Shown here: positions 9,561 through 20,922 of the stretch, piece by piece | Numbering within the stretch: the stretch's first letter is position 1 | How the letters are laid out: each line of letters starts with the position of its first letter | Assembly (NCBI GenBank): GCA_951799425.1 | Contig: OX637402.1 | Coordinates: 7,406,001 to 7,470,000 of the forward strand | DNA: 64,000 bases | Reading direction: 5' to 3' | Origin: Ilex aquifolium | Lineage: Eukaryota; Streptophyta; Magnoliopsida; Aquifoliales; Aquifoliaceae | Translations under genes and position numbers: made by a program | The notes under the pieces: generated by a model | Databases searched by the model: none | Seen by the model: the letters and a program-made list of their open reading frames with translations, nothing else | Told to the model about the DNA's origin: nothing

Positions 9561-11392
9561 TTTGCCTTTCCAGCAAAACCTATCCTTTATTCAACAGAAT
9601 CACTTCCAAACCATTCTTCCTCCATTCCAACCCCTTAAGTGCCTATCTAAGGACATCTAAGCCACCCACAACTTGGATCACAATCAATCAACCACAATTG
9701 ATCATCCCCACAGTCATTTCCAAACTTGCAATATGATTTAAGATTTTTATACATTCAATGTTCAAGGATTTGATTACAACCTTTATCAATCAAAATGACA
9801 CCTAAGCATGTGAATCAGACAATTAAAGAACACTCACGCATCCCTTCATTACTTCAAATATCTGAAACTTGAGAAATATTTCCTCATTCTTGCGAGCATG
9901 GAGCTTTTTAAACAAATTTCTCAATTGAATGAACTAGATGCACATGAGCAAAACCATAGTCCACAATGCTAGTCAGAAGTATGCACGTACCAATTAATTT
10001 TCAACTCGTGTGCATGTGAATTTAAACAAGTAATTTGGGCATTTACGAAGTAGAATTCACATTCGACAGGCTAGACAAACTCAGTTTCAATGCAAAAACT
10101 CACCAAGGGACACTCTTAAGCAATAACCGCACTCACGTTATACAGGTATGCACTCCATGTGTACATGTGATGTAGAATCTTGTATTCAAACCAAAGTGCT
10201 CACATGTAATCCAAAAATGAAGTTCATATGTAGAAATAAAGCGACCTTGGCATAGTCTCATGAATAGGATGCTAGTGCATTAGGTAGTAAGACACCACTT
10301 GTCATTTTCTTTGAATTTATGCGCCTCCCATGCTTCTCTAGATCACCTAGGGCTTTTAAAGGTTATAATGGGGCCTTGGGGTGATATATATAGGTAAAAA
10401 GGAATGAAGGATTCAGGGTACAAAAAAAAAGAGTTGTTCCGAGTGAGAGACTTTAATGTTGGAAAGAACACTTCCTTTTTCATGGGATTTTGATTTTCTC
10501 ACCATCACCACACTCCTCGTTTATTTTCTTTATTCTTCTTAACATCTTCCTTTTCTTTTTGATCATTCTTTATTCTTTTCACCCCTTTTTTCTCCTTTTC
10601 TTGGATTTTCATTCAACTCTTTGAATTTCAAATCATTCATCCCTTTTTTTTTTTTTTTTTGGAGTTTCCACATCATACTTTCTTCACTTTTGCACTCACT
10701 CATATTCAGCTCTAGGAACAACCACGGTGAGGTAGATTTTTATCATCTTGCATTGGCTTGGTCAAATGTGTGGCATAGAAACGAATTTTAAACTGGGCTC
10801 AATCATGGCACTAGGGATAAAATTTCCTCAAGAAAAAAGGGCTAAGGCTCAAAATATTCAACAATGGCCTAAGATCACTTCCAGGTCCACCTGGGGAGAG
10901 CATTACATGATTAAGACAAATCAGTCTACTAACCAAATGCAACTAACCAAAACAAGCATAATGAGACTATTGAACAACCTTGATATCAAAAATTGTTCTT
11001 TGAGTAAACGTAAGTTCCCTCCAAAAAGGTTTGGCACTAAAACTCTCATGGGTCTTTACTCATCTCCACTACTTATGTCAAGCTTAAAACATGAATCCAA
11101 CCCGTAAATCACTGAAATTACAACTTCAGAAATCACATACAGATGAGTTCGAAAATCAATACATATGTGATACTTATGCATAGGATCCATTTCTATAGTA
11201 AGCTCATGTGTACAAGGTTCACAACAACGATCAACATGTCATCCAGTTCATACTCGCTTCATAAGGGAATACAGATCAACTTAAAGGTATTTTTCATCAA
11301 AAATTTTCAAAATTTCTCACATATTTTGTACTAATGCGACAAAAGCAGAATACTTCCCAGCAACCTTGGTGTAGCATACAAATGGTGCACCT
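9561..11392. other. Non-coding spacer between Athila pol and the downstream ORF
   Basis: About 1.8 kb with no convincing ORF. It contains a T-rich run (about 10639-10660) and a CT-rich block on the plus strand (10490-10660). The small plus-strand ORF at 10748-11107 shows no recognisable domain and is probably chance. Long untranslated spacers around the env-position ORF are usual in Athila. Confidence 0.6.
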
Positions 11393-11406
11393 CACCCCCC
11401 AACTTG
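11393..11406 (-). other. Second polypurine tract, identical to the one at the LTR
   Basis: The minus strand reads CAAGTTGGGGGGTG, an exact 14-base match to 7245-7258, about 230 bp downstream of the pol stop. It could act as a central polypurine tract. Confidence 0.7.
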
Positions 11407-11637
11407 AATCATGCATTGTCCTCAATGCAACAAAAGGTTATACTATGCAATGGAAGACAATAAAAGATAAATAGGGTAAGAGAACACCTCGCAATTGCAA
11501 TTTTGACAAAAGCACCAAGATCTGGATTCAAGAGAAAACAAGCTATACACCAACAACAAGTAAGTGACATGAAATAAAAGAAAAACATGACATAATTAAA
11601 ACAAAAGAAACTGTACATGCAAACAAGGGTCCAATTG

Positions 11638-14600
11638 TTATTCCTCAACCACATCCGGATACACCGGGTCGGTTAACTCTTCCTCCACCACTTGGTTTTC
11701 AAAACCCTCAAAGAATGGCTTAAGTCTTTGGCCATTGACCTTGAATGTTTGGCCATCTTTGAGGTTGGTGATCTCAACAGCTCCATTGGGGTAGGCCACC
11801 TTGACAAGATAGGGGCCATCCCAACGGGATCTTAACTTTCCGGGAAAGATGGAGAGGCGGGAATTATATAAGAGTACCTTTTGCCCGGGCTCGAATGATT
11901 TCCTCACTATGGAGTTATGATGAAAGATTTTCGCCCGTTCCTTTGAAATTTTTGAACTCTCGTATGCATCCCGCCGAATCTCTTCCAATTCATTCATTTC
12001 CAACATCCTATGTTGACCCGCCATTCTCATATTGAAATTTAGAGTCTTGATGGCCCAATAGGCCTTGTGTTCCATTTCTACCGGCAGATGGCAAGCCTTT
12101 CCATAGACAAGCCGATAGGGGGACATGCCCAAAACTGTCTTGTAGGCAATACGATATGCCCACAGGGCATCAATCAATCTCTCAGACCAATCCTTCCTAT
12201 TGGGGTTAACTGTTTTCTCAAGGATGGTCTTGATCTCCCTATTGGCTAGTTCGGCTTGGCCATTTGTTTGTGGGTGATAAGCGGTGGATACTTTATGTGT
12301 AACGCCATATTTGAACACTAACGATGCAACTGGCCTGTTACAAAAGTGTGATCCACCGTCACTAATCAAAGCACGAGGCATCCCGAACCTCGAAAAAATG
12401 TTCTCTTTCAAGAACTTGACTACAACCCGGTGGTCGTTAGTCTTTGTCGGGATAGCCTCCACCCATTTGGACACGTAGTCCACTGCCAGCAGAATGTATA
12501 GATAGCCAAACGACATAGGGAAGGGACCCATGAAATCGATGCCCCAACAATCGAATATTTCTATCACAAGTACAGGGGAGAGGGGCATCATATTCCTTTG
12601 GGTCACGCCACCCAAACGTTGGCATCTATCACATTCTTTGCAAAATGAAATACAATCCTTAATCAGAGAAGGCCAGTAGAAACCTGATTGGAGAATCTTG
12701 GCTGAGGTCTTCTTAGCAGAGAAATGCCCACCACAGGCTTGGGAATGACAGAAGGCCAGGACGTTCCGCTGTTCGGTTTCAGGCACGCATCGCCTCATGA
12801 TCTGGTCTGGATAATACTTGAACAGATACGGATTATCGAAGTAGAAGTACTTCACGTCGGCCATAAATCTCCTTTTATCCTCAGGGCTCCAATGTGGTGG
12901 AATTTGTCCTGTTGCAAGATAATTGCAAATGTCAGCATACCAAGGACAATGAGAATGAATGGACAATAATTGCTCATCAGGGAAAGAGTCTGAGATAGGG
13001 ATGTGCTCATTTGTCTCTTGTGCCACCAGCCGGGATAAGTGATCCGCCACGACATTCTCAACTCCCTTCTTGTCTTTAATAGTCAAATCAAATTCTTGCA
13101 GGAGGAGAATCCACCTAATGAGTCTTGGCTTTGCATCCTGCTTAGATAACAAGTACTTTAAAGCAGAATGGTCAGTGAAGATAACAATAGGTGAACCAAT
13201 GATATATGAACGAAATTTATCAAGAGCAAACACTACAGCTAGCAATTCCTTTTCAGTGGTAGTGTAATTCATTTGAGCCTCATTAAGTGTTTTGCTAGCA
13301 TAGTGTATAACATGCGGTCGATTGTCTTTCCTCTGACCAAGCACTGCGCCGACCGCGTAGTCACACGCGTCGCACATAAGCTCGAAGGGTAGATCCCAAT
13401 TGGGTGGTTGCATGATGGGAGGCGTGACAAGCATGCTTTTTAGTTTCTTAAAAGATGCCTCACACTCATGCGACCACTCGAAGGGAACATCCTTGGACAG
13501 TAAATTGGTCAGGGGTCGGGCCAATGCACTAAAATTTTGAATGAACCGGCGATAGAAACCTGCATGACCCAAAAATGACCTGATCCCTTTGATGGCCGTC
13601 GACGTGGGGAGGTTGGAGATGGCCTCCACCTTGGATTTGTCAACTTCTATGCCCCTTGCCGACACTATGTGACCCAACACAATCCCTTCCGTCACCATAA
13701 AGTGACACTTCTCCCAATTCAGCACAAGGTCCTTTTCTTCACATCTTCCCAACACTTTCTCCAAATTTCCTAAGCATCCGTCGAAGGAATCACCAAATAC
13801 GGAGAAATCGTCCATAAACACCTCCACAATTTCCTCCACCATATCACTGAAAATGCCCATCATACATCTTTGGAAAGTTCCTGGAGCATTACAAAGTCCA
13901 AACGGCATGCGCCGGTACGCAAAGGTACCGTAGAGGCATGTAAAGGTGGTTTTCTCCTGGTCTTCGAGGGCAATCTCGATCTGATTGTAACCGGAGTATC
14001 CATCAAGGAAACAGTAGAAGAGGTGCCCCGCCACTCTTTCCAGCACTTGATCAAGGAATGGCATTGGGAAATGATCATTCCTAGTGCATGAGTTCAATTT
14101 CCTGTAATCGATGCACACCCTCCATCCCGTAATCACTCTTGTAGGTATCAATTCATTCTCCTCGTTTTCTACCACTGTGACTCCGGATTTCTTGGGCACC
14201 ACTTGCGTGGGGCTCACCCACTTACTATCAGCAATTGGAAAGATTATGCCCACGTCAAGTAGTTTAAGAACCTCTTCCCTCACCACCTCCTTCATATGAG
14301 GGTTCAATCTCCGTTGAGGCTGTCGGGAAGGTCTTGCATCCTCCTCGAGGTAAATGCGGTGAGTGCAAATAATAGGGCTTATTCCCTTGATATCCGCAAT
14401 GGTCCACCCAATTGCTCCCTTGTGTCTTCTCAAAACCTCCAAGAGTTCTTTTTCTTGCTCATTGTTCAATGTGGAACTAATGATCACCGGAAATGTATCT
14501 CCCTTGCCAAGATAGACGTACTTCAAGTGTGAGGGTAACGGCTTCAACTCCAAATTTGGCTTTTGTTCCTCCGACCGGAAAATCTTCTTTTCTTGCTTAG

Positions 14601-17412
14601 GCAACTCCTCAAAGGTGGGAATCGATTTTGTTATCCCTTTCAGCTCTTCCATGCTCTCTTCCTTATCTAACTTTACAAGTTCAACAAAGTCCTCCTCCAT
14701 GCAGTCCAACATCCCTTCTAATTCCACTTGCTCCTCAATCAAAGTGTCGATTCTATTGATCTCGTTCACCTCCACATCATCCCCGGGTTGTTTTGCTAAA
14801 TTGAAAACATTTAGCTCCATGGTCATGTTCCCAAAAGCCAACTTCATTAGACCATTCCTGCAATTAATCACAGCGTTAGCGGTAGCAAGGAAAGGTCTTC
14901 CAAGAATAACGGGAATTTGGGAATTAAGGTTAGCAACCGGGTGTGTATCTAATACAATAAAATCGACTGGAAAGTAAAAATTGTCAACTTGGACAAGCAC
15001 ATCTTCCACTACTCCCCTTGGTGTGCGTATGCTCCGATCCGCCAGTTGAAGTGTAACTGAGGTGGGCTTCAACTCTTCAAGCTTGAGTTGTTGGTACACG
15101 GAGTAAGGAAGAAGATTGACGCTCGCCCCCAAGTCAAGCAATGCTTGCTCAACCCGGCAATTTCCAATGGTGATGACAATTGTTGGACAACCGGGATCCT
15201 TGAATTTTGGAGGAGTGTTGGTTCTCAATATGGAGCTCACTTGTTCGGTGAGAAATGCCTTCTTTCGGACATTCAACTTCCTTTTCACCGTGCATAGGTC
15301 CTTCAATATCTTGGCACATGACGGAATTTGCTTGATGGCATCAAGGAGCGGGATGTTGATTTTTACCTGCTTAAACAAATCCAAAATGTCAGAATAATTA
15401 GCCACCTTGACAGGTGACTTCAATCGATGGGGAAAAGGGGCAGGTATAGAAGGAGAGCATAACCCATTATCAATCAAATGTTCTTTATCAACCCCATCTC
15501 TTTCACTCGACTCACCCTTGTCGACCACACTTTCTTTGGCCTCACTCTCAATTTCTTTCTCCTTTGGCAATGTGGCCTTTGGTGTTAACTTTGGCACCAC
15601 CATCTTTTCAATTTGTTTACCACTCCTAAGTGTGGTGACGGCTTTGAGTTGCTCACAACTCTCCTGGGAAGTTTCGGCCAACTCAACCACATTTTGACCT
15701 TTGGGATTTTGTTGGGGTTGAGAGGGAAATTTTCCCTTCTCTTGTTGAGACAACCCAATGGCATTGGTGATCTTGGTGAGTTGGGCCGAAATGTCCTTAT
15801 TGAAGGTGGTTTGGCTTTGAATGAAGGCATGGACCACATCTTCTAGACTCCGTTTATGAGGTGGTTGGTAGCTGGAAGAACTAGATGGGCCTTGTCCGGA
15901 AAAATTCTGTGGGGGAGGGTTGGATTGGTATCCTTGTGGATTGGACCGTGGGTATTGGGAGCTTGAAGTTTGCCCCTGACCTTGATGTTGGGATTGGTAC
16001 GGACCTTGCTTGGGAGGTGCAGGAGGTGTATATGTGTTTGAGCCATAAGGAATGGGGTTCTCATTCCTCCAACTGAAATTAGGGTGATCACGATACCCCG
16101 AATTGTAAGTGTTGGGATTTGGAGGAAATGATTGCCTTGGTTGGTTGAAGGCATTAACTTGGTCATGGTATGCCTCCTTAAGTGCCGGGATGCTCGGACA
16201 CTCCGATGTGGAATGCTCGACACCACCACAAACAGAACAACCCTCCTCGGCTCTTGACACATGAGAGACATTTCGTCTCCTCTCCACCTCAAGGCTATCC
16301 ACTTTCCTAGACAATTTGGAAATTTGGGAAAGTAGATCCTCACGGTCTTTTAAGTCATACATCCCCCCCCGTGGTGGTTGACTACTACCCGGCATTGTCC
16401 TAGGTATGTCATCCGGATCCTGAACACCCCAAGTTTGTGCCTTTTCAGCGAGGGTACCAAAATAGTCTAGGGCCTCATCGGGATCTTTGTTCAAGAATTC
16501 ACCATTGCACATCATATCTATGAATTGTCTATGGTCTGGGGTGATTCCTTCGTAGAAGAAAGTCACCAATTGCCATGAGTTAAAACCATGATGTGGTATG
16601 GAGTGAAGTAGATCCTTATAACGGTCCCAACATTGATAAAACTGCTCATTGGGTTTTTCAGAAAAGTTTTGGATTTCCTTTTTCAAAAAGGTGGTTCGAT
16701 GAACCGGGAAAAATTTTTTTAAGAAAAAGGAGACAATGTTATCCCAAGATAGCATAGTCCGTGGTCCCATGGAATCAAGCCACACTCTTGCCTTCCCATC
16801 CATAGAGAAAGGGAACAATTTCATCCTGGCTATCTCTTCCAAATTGTGATTTGGGAGAAACGTTGCAACCATTTCCTCGTAAGACCTTATGTGGTTATAC
16901 GGGTTCTCATTTTCAACCCCCCTGAATTTGGGGATTAGTTGCAACATCCACGGTTTTAACACAAAAAGGTGATGTTGGACAGGGAGACGGATGCATGATG
17001 GTGTGGTGCTACGGGTCGGTTGAAGGTACTCTTGCATAGTTCTTGCCTCAAAATCAAGTGGGATGTTCCCTTCATTCCTTGGTGGGGGAAAATGCGCTTG
17101 TTGGTTGGGCATTCTAGGTGGTTGCACTCCCCCACCACCTCGCATATTTGGGTTGACACCCACATTGTCAAATTGATCGGGAGGGGGATAGTGTAATCTT
17201 GGGTCATGCTCCCTATGTTCGGGCATTCCCCCACCCCTTTGGTCATTTAGGTTTGCACCTACATTGTCAAAATTCCCACCCCCTTGCATGTTTTGGTTGA
17301 CAGCTATATTTTCAACATTGTCACCCACATTCTCGGGTGGGTCTTGGTCGATGTTCATGTTGGGGCCTAAGGGTTGTCTAACTAATCGATGATAGTCGTC
17401 CCTTCCCCACAT
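11638..17412 (-). CDS. Athila gag-pol polyprotein, intact (1924 aa)
   Basis: One open frame encodes capsid and all replication enzymes, cleaved by its own protease in virus-like particles. Domains in order: Pro/Gly/Asn-rich N-terminus; gag about 155-330 ([20 protein letters not shown]); CCHC zinc knuckle 392-405 ([14 protein letters not shown]); linker; aspartic protease with DLGAS at 760-764; RT about 1040-1260 with YNQIEI and FMDD at 1199-1202; RNase H about 1340-1462 (D1348, E1388, D1414, D1457); integrase with HHCC finger about 1556-1597 and catalytic D1626, D1685, E1721, giving the expected 35-residue D-E spacing. No chromodomain. FMDD and DLGAS are usual in Athila and are not defects. 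The start is the first ATG, about 140 bp inside the primer site. The long open frame and near-identical LTRs suggest a recently mobile copy. Confidence 0.97.
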   Translation of the reverse strand: MWGRDDYHRLVRQPLGPNMNIDQDPPENVGDNVENIAVNQNMQGGGNFDNVGANLNDQRGGGMPEHREHDPRLHYPPPDQFDNVGVNPNMRGGGGVQPPRMPNQQAHFPPPRNEGNIPLDFEARTMQEYLQPTRSTTPSCIRLPVQHHLFVLKPWMLQLIPKFRGVENENPYNHIRSYEEMVATFLPNHNLEEIARMKLFPFSMDGKARVWLDSMGPRTMLSWDNIVSFFLKKFFPVHRTTFLKKEIQNFSEKPNEQFYQCWDRYKDLLHSIPHHGFNSWQLVTFFYEGITPDHRQFIDMMCNGEFLNKDPDEALDYFGTLAEKAQTWGVQDPDDIPRTMPGSSQPPRGGMYDLKDREDLLSQISKLSRKVDSLEVERRRNVSHVSRAEEGCSVCGGVEHSTSECPSIPALKEAYHDQVNAFNQPRQSFPPNPNTYNSGYRDHPNFSWRNENPIPYGSNTYTPPAPPKQGPYQSQHQGQGQTSSSQYPRSNPQGYQSNPPPQNFSGQGPSSSSSYQPPHKRSLEDVVHAFIQSQTTFNKDISAQLTKITNAIGLSQQEKGKFPSQPQQNPKGQNVVELAETSQESCEQLKAVTTLRSGKQIEKMVVPKLTPKATLPKEKEIESEAKESVVDKGESSERDGVDKEHLIDNGLCSPSIPAPFPHRLKSPVKVANYSDILDLFKQVKINIPLLDAIKQIPSCAKILKDLCTVKRKLNVRKKAFLTEQVSSILRTNTPPKFKDPGCPTIVITIGNCRVEQALLDLGASVNLLPYSVYQQLKLEELKPTSVTLQLADRSIRTPRGVVEDVLVQVDNFYFPVDFIVLDTHPVANLNSQIPVILGRPFLATANAVINCRNGLMKLAFGNMTMELNVFNLAKQPGDDVEVNEINRIDTLIEEQVELEGMLDCMEEDFVELVKLDKEESMEELKGITKSIPTFEELPKQEKKIFRSEEQKPNLELKPLPSHLKYVYLGKGDTFPVIISSTLNNEQEKELLEVLRRHKGAIGWTIADIKGISPIICTHRIYLEEDARPSRQPQRRLNPHMKEVVREEVLKLLDVGIIFPIADSKWVSPTQVVPKKSGVTVVENEENELIPTRVITGWRVCIDYRKLNSCTRNDHFPMPFLDQVLERVAGHLFYCFLDGYSGYNQIEIALEDQEKTTFTCLYGTFAYRRMPFGLCNAPGTFQRCMMGIFSDMVEEIVEVFMDDFSVFGDSFDGCLGNLEKVLGRCEEKDLVLNWEKCHFMVTEGIVLGHIVSARGIEVDKSKVEAISNLPTSTAIKGIRSFLGHAGFYRRFIQNFSALARPLTNLLSKDVPFEWSHECEASFKKLKSMLVTPPIMQPPNWDLPFELMCDACDYAVGAVLGQRKDNRPHVIHYASKTLNEAQMNYTTTEKELLAVVFALDKFRSYIIGSPIVIFTDHSALKYLLSKQDAKPRLIRWILLLQEFDLTIKDKKGVENVVADHLSRLVAQETNEHIPISDSFPDEQLLSIHSHCPWYADICNYLATGQIPPHWSPEDKRRFMADVKYFYFDNPYLFKYYPDQIMRRCVPETEQRNVLAFCHSQACGGHFSAKKTSAKILQSGFYWPSLIKDCISFCKECDRCQRLGGVTQRNMMPLSPVLVIEIFDCWGIDFMGPFPMSFGYLYILLAVDYVSKWVEAIPTKTNDHRVVVKFLKENIFSRFGMPRALISDGGSHFCNRPVASLVFKYGVTHKVSTAYHPQTNGQAELANREIKTILEKTVNPNRKDWSERLIDALWAYRIAYKTVLGMSPYRLVYGKACHLPVEMEHKAYWAIKTLNFNMRMAGQHRMLEMNELEEIRRDAYESSKISKERAKIFHHNSIVRKSFEPGQKVLLYNSRLSIFPGKLRSRWDGPYLVKVAYPNGAVEITNLKDGQTFKVNGQRLKPFFEGFENQVVEEELTDPVYPDVVEE

Positions 17413-17549
17413 GCAACAAAATATCTATACAAATGAAATTATCCAAAAACAAGAAGATGTACACGAGACAACGTACCTCAGCCCGTGATGAAGATCACGG
17501 GACTTACCTTGGTTGTTCGGAAATCACTTCCTTGATTTTACACTTGCCT

Positions 17550-17567
17550 TCCCCGGCAACGGCGCCA
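17550..17567 (-). other. Primer binding site, tRNA-Asp type
   Basis: The plus strand reads TCCCCGGCAACGGCGCCA, the 3' end of plant tRNA-Asp including CCA, three bases inside the 5' LTR. The minus strand is therefore the template-side primer site TGGCGCCGTTGCCGGGGA, typical of Athila. The leader to the gag ATG is 137 bp. Confidence 0.93.
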
Positions 17568-18792
17568 AAATGATTGTCACAAAAACGATACCTTTCCTAA
17601 CCCCTAATTACTATCCCTCAATGTATGCAATGTGTGGACGGTGGAGAAGAATTTCTTCCCCTAAGGATAGAGTCAAAAGAACGGGTAATGAGGAAAGGGA
17701 AATGGGACGATGTAAATATGGGAATGTATGCACAAAAAATGCTCCCCAATCGCAAGGAGACTTTCGTGTGTTGTGAGTTACTTGGAAGAGTATTCCAAGG
17801 TCGTATCCACAGGGAAGGTAGTGAATCAAGATTGAAGTGATTTGGTGAAACACGGAAATGTAAAATCTTTTGTCTTGAGAGTTGATTGGTGAAGTGTGTG
17901 CTAATGAAAATGTAATGGTAAAAACAAGTGTTGGCAATTCCAAGAGATCACTCCAATGGGTATACCACCTCAACTCAAATCACTCCTCCGATTGAGCATG
18001 AATGAACACTTGAATCACGGAAAGCCGAGGATGACATCGGTGAGTATCTAAGCATAAACCGTGACTAGGCCTACGGTTTATCAAAGACTCATCGTATCAT
18101 CCATCTTCTATCCGGTCAAAATGAACAATTTGACTCTAAAGGGAGAGAGGAGAAAGAGTTGAAATGGGATCCCCAAAGGAGATCCCTCTTGGTCTTGCCA
18201 ACTAGAGAATTTAGCTACTCATACTAGGAATGGAAATGATTAGGTAATGGAAGTGCATTGCAAATCTATGAACTTCTAAAGCTACTAAGTGTAAGAATTT
18301 ATGAACTAAAATAACATGCATTTAAACCCATTACATAGATATGAAAGTGGAGCACTTAAAGCATTAATGGTGAAATATTAAATGAGCATTCAACTAACCA
18401 AACATGAAGGGAAAACAACATTCATGGCATTCATGGCATTCAATGAACTATTAAAATCCTTCCTCAAGATTACAAGACAAATGCAGTAGAAGAAAATGCA
18501 AAATCTCAAGTTTCTCTCTCTAAAAACTACTGTTCATCCTCTTCTCCGCCCAGAGCTTCTCTCTCTAAAAACTCTTCAATAATATGCTGAATGAATCATA
18601 ATCTCCCTTTTCTGTCTTCCTCCCTCCTGGTATATCCATCCTTGGAGAACTTTTCTTCTTTCTCCAAAAAATGTGCCTGGTCAATCTCTGCAACTCCCTT
18701 AGTCACTCCCTGCAGTAGAGCTAAGTCTGGAAGGGGGAAGTGCAGACTTTGTCTGCAAACCCAGCAGGTCCCCAGCAGGTCCCATTCTCTCT

Positions 18793-18803
18793 CTTTTATT
18801 TAA
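18793..18803 (-). promoter_or_regulatory. TATA-like element of the 5' LTR
   Basis: TTAAATAAAAG on the minus strand, downstream of the palindrome array in transcription direction; candidate promoter of the genomic transcript. Confidence 0.45.
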
Positions 18804-18947
18804 TGCCATCTTGCAATCCATATCAATGCAGGGGTGAGGGAAGCTCCAGGGTGTGTAAGGGATGTCAGGAAGCATGCAATAGAAGTGCATGTGGGACCCT
18901 CCAAGCTGCAAAGTTGAGTTGCAGGCTGTCTGGAGAAAAGTGCAAAA

Positions 18948-19509
18948 ACCTTCCGGAAGGTCGACACACACCTACCGGAAGGTCGCTGAAAGACAGTTCA
19001 ATGAAAAGAATCAAATGCAAGAACTTCCGGAAGGTCGACATCAGAAACAAAAATCTTCCGGAAGGTTCATTCCAGTAGCCAAAACCTTCCGGAAGATTCA
19101 TTCCAGTAGACAAATCCTTCCGGAAGGTTTTACTCCAGTAGCTTAAATCTTCCGGAAGGTTCATTCCAGTAGACAAAACCTTCCGGAAGATTTTGGCAGT
19201 CAAAAAGAAACCCAAGGCAAAACCTTCCGGAAGGTTCATTCCAGTAGACAAATCCTTCCGGAAGGTTTTACTCCAGTAGCTTAAATCTTCCGGAAGGTTC
19301 ATTCCAGTAGACAAAACCTTCCGGAAGATTTTGGCAGTCAAAAAGAAACCCAAGGCAAAACCTTCCGGAAGGTTTTACTCCAGTAGCAAATACCTTCCGG
19401 AAGGTTCATTCCAGTGGACAAAACCTTCCGGAGGGTATTAGCTGTGACAAGATCATCCAGGGCTTTTAGCAAAACCTTCCGGAAGGCCGACATACACCTT
19501 CCGGAAGGT
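18948..19509. repeat. Palindrome array ACCTTCCGGAAGGT in the 5' LTR
   Basis: The same array as in the other LTR, about 15 exact CTTCCGGAAG copies including the 138-bp internal duplication. All palindromes are preserved, as expected for a young copy. Confidence 0.97.
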
Positions 19510-19756
19510 TTTCAAACTGTGAGCACAATTTGGATTTCTTTCCTCTCCAAACCATCCTTAAAACTACCCCATACACTCCATTAGCCTCATACAACAACAT
19601 GGGTGTTTAAGTCATGTCATTTACATCATTTTACATGCATTCACCCAAAATTCCATCAAGCCATATTCAAAACCAAAACACTCCCATTTATTGACAAAAA
19701 GGAGTGAAACAAAAACACTTTAGCACACAATACATGTCATTGTTCTGTGCTAATCA

Positions 19757-19761
19757 GCGTC
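19757..19761. repeat. Target site duplication, right copy (GCGTC)
   Basis: Exact copy of 5054-5058, directly after the terminal CA of the Athila element. Confidence 0.97.
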
Positions 19762-20004
19762 CATGAAGCTAAGGAGCTCGTGTCCGGTTGTGGCGTCCAC
19801 TATTAAGGGGAAAGCTATCCTTGGGGCATGCTCGGTTGAGATCAGTGAAGTCGATGCACAGTCGCCACTTATCATTGGTTTTTTTTTTACAAGAACCACA
19901 TTTGATAACCAGGTAGGGTAGTCAACTTCCCTGATGGCCTTTGCGTGGAGGAGTTTGTCGACCTCTTCGTTGATTGCTTTTTGGCGTTCCGGGGCGAAAC
20001 TTCT
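19757..20004 (-). pseudogene. Tat reverse transcriptase, proximal part, up to the insertion point
   Basis: Reading on from the stop at 20005, the minus strand gives RSFAPERQKAINEEVDKLL, then an IREVDYPTWLSN block and the LVKK end of the fingers region, then a frame change in the A-run at about 19880-19889, and finally an LLSFMDA end at the insertion site. Between the last two blocks a short in-phase segment also seems missing (usual PRID region). RT continues at 5058. Confidence 0.85.
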
Positions 20005-20901
20005 TCACTTCTGTTTGATAGGTTTGCAGATAGGATTCACGATGAGCTTGTGTGTGATGATCGAGGGGTCAATACCTTCCATATCTTCTTGTTTCCACGC
20101 AAACACTCCTATATTTTTCTTAAAGAACTGGATGAGAAGGTCTTTGACCTCTCTGTTCAGCTTGGACCCCATATAAACGAGGTGTTCTGGCTCCTTGTCA
20201 AGCTGAATTGGTTCCAACTCTTCTAAGGGCATTGGTCTTGTTTCCAGCTCATCCCTCATGTCGAGTTCATCCAATTGGATGTTTTCAACCTCTTTCATCT
20301 TTACAGACGCCATGTAGCATTCTCTTGCTACACGCTGGTCTCCCCGGACCATTCCTATTCCATTTTCGGTAGGAAATTTAACGACCAAGTGATAGGCAGA
20401 CGGGATTTCCCTCATAGAATTAAGGGAAGGCCTTCCAAGCAAAATGTTGTATGCTGAGGGTGCATCAACCACTAGGAATTTTACGGTCGTGGTGGCTTGG
20501 CAAGGTGGGTCCCCTAGGGTGAGCACGAGTTGGATTGAGCCCAGGGGGAGCACCCTTTCTCCAGAGAATCCCAGCAAGTGAGTACTTACAGGTTCGAGTC
20601 TTTCCCTTCCTATTTCCATTTTGTCGAAGGCAGGTGCAAAAATGATGTCTGCCGAGCTCCCGTTATCGATCAGAACTCGATGAACGGTCCTGTTAGCTAC
20701 CACGGCTCTTACCACCAATGGATCATCATGGGGGTATTGGCATCCCTCCAAATCAGAATCTGAAAAAGTGATAGTTGTGTCTAAGCGTGGTGCTTTGGAT
20801 ACAGTATGCACTTCGAGAGCTTCTTCGGCTCTGATTCGTCGGAGGTGCGCTTTCCTGGCTGAGCTGGACTCTCCACCTCCTGCAAATCCTCCAAATATCA
20901 C
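20005..20901 (-). pseudogene. Tat protease and start of RT
   Basis: The same frame as gag, separated from it by TAG at 20923-20925. It opens with VIFGGFAGGGESSSARKA, the usual gag-pro linker of Tat elements. The aspartic protease follows, with VLIDNGSSADI as the active-site region and NILLGRPSLN further on. The end (GVFAWKQEDMEGIDPS, IITHKL) is the start of RT. It stops at TGA 20005-20007, where the continuing frame suggests an Arg CGA was lost by C-to-T change. Confidence 0.93.
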
Positions 20902-20922
20902 TCTGATCTCACCTAGAGGCTG

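Larger units (their letters stand above)
5059..19756 (-). mobile_element. Complete young Athila-lineage LTR retrotransposon (14.7 kb)
   Basis: Both ends are defined: two 2186-bp LTRs (5059-7244 and 17571-19756) beginning TGATT and ending AATCA, a perfect 5-bp TSD, a tRNA-Asp type primer site at 17550-17567 and a polypurine tract at 7245-7257. By eye the LTRs differ at about four positions (for example 5607 vs 18119 area, and one A/G change near the last palindrome), so insertion is recent. It encodes an uninterrupted gag-pol (11638-17412) and a second ORF downstream of pol (7574-8985), the position of the env-like ORF in Athila. It could be autonomous or nearly so; the second ORF has a frameshift. 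Confidence 0.97.
17571..19756 (-). repeat. Athila 5' LTR (2186 bp)
   Basis: Same length and ends as 5059-7244; the offset between matching bases is 12512 throughout, so there are no net indels. This is the promoter-bearing LTR: U3 starts at 19756, the palindrome array is at 19509-18948, and the TATA-like TTAAATAAAAG is at 18803-18793. Confidence 0.98.

Noticed and set aside
13807-13818. FMDD instead of YxDD in the Athila RT as a defect
   Set aside because: FMDD is the usual form in Athila-lineage RT.
15121-15135. DLGAS in the Athila protease as a mutated active site
   Set aside because: This is the normal form in Athila; only the Tekay copy (DLGATHSF instead of DSG) departs from its family.
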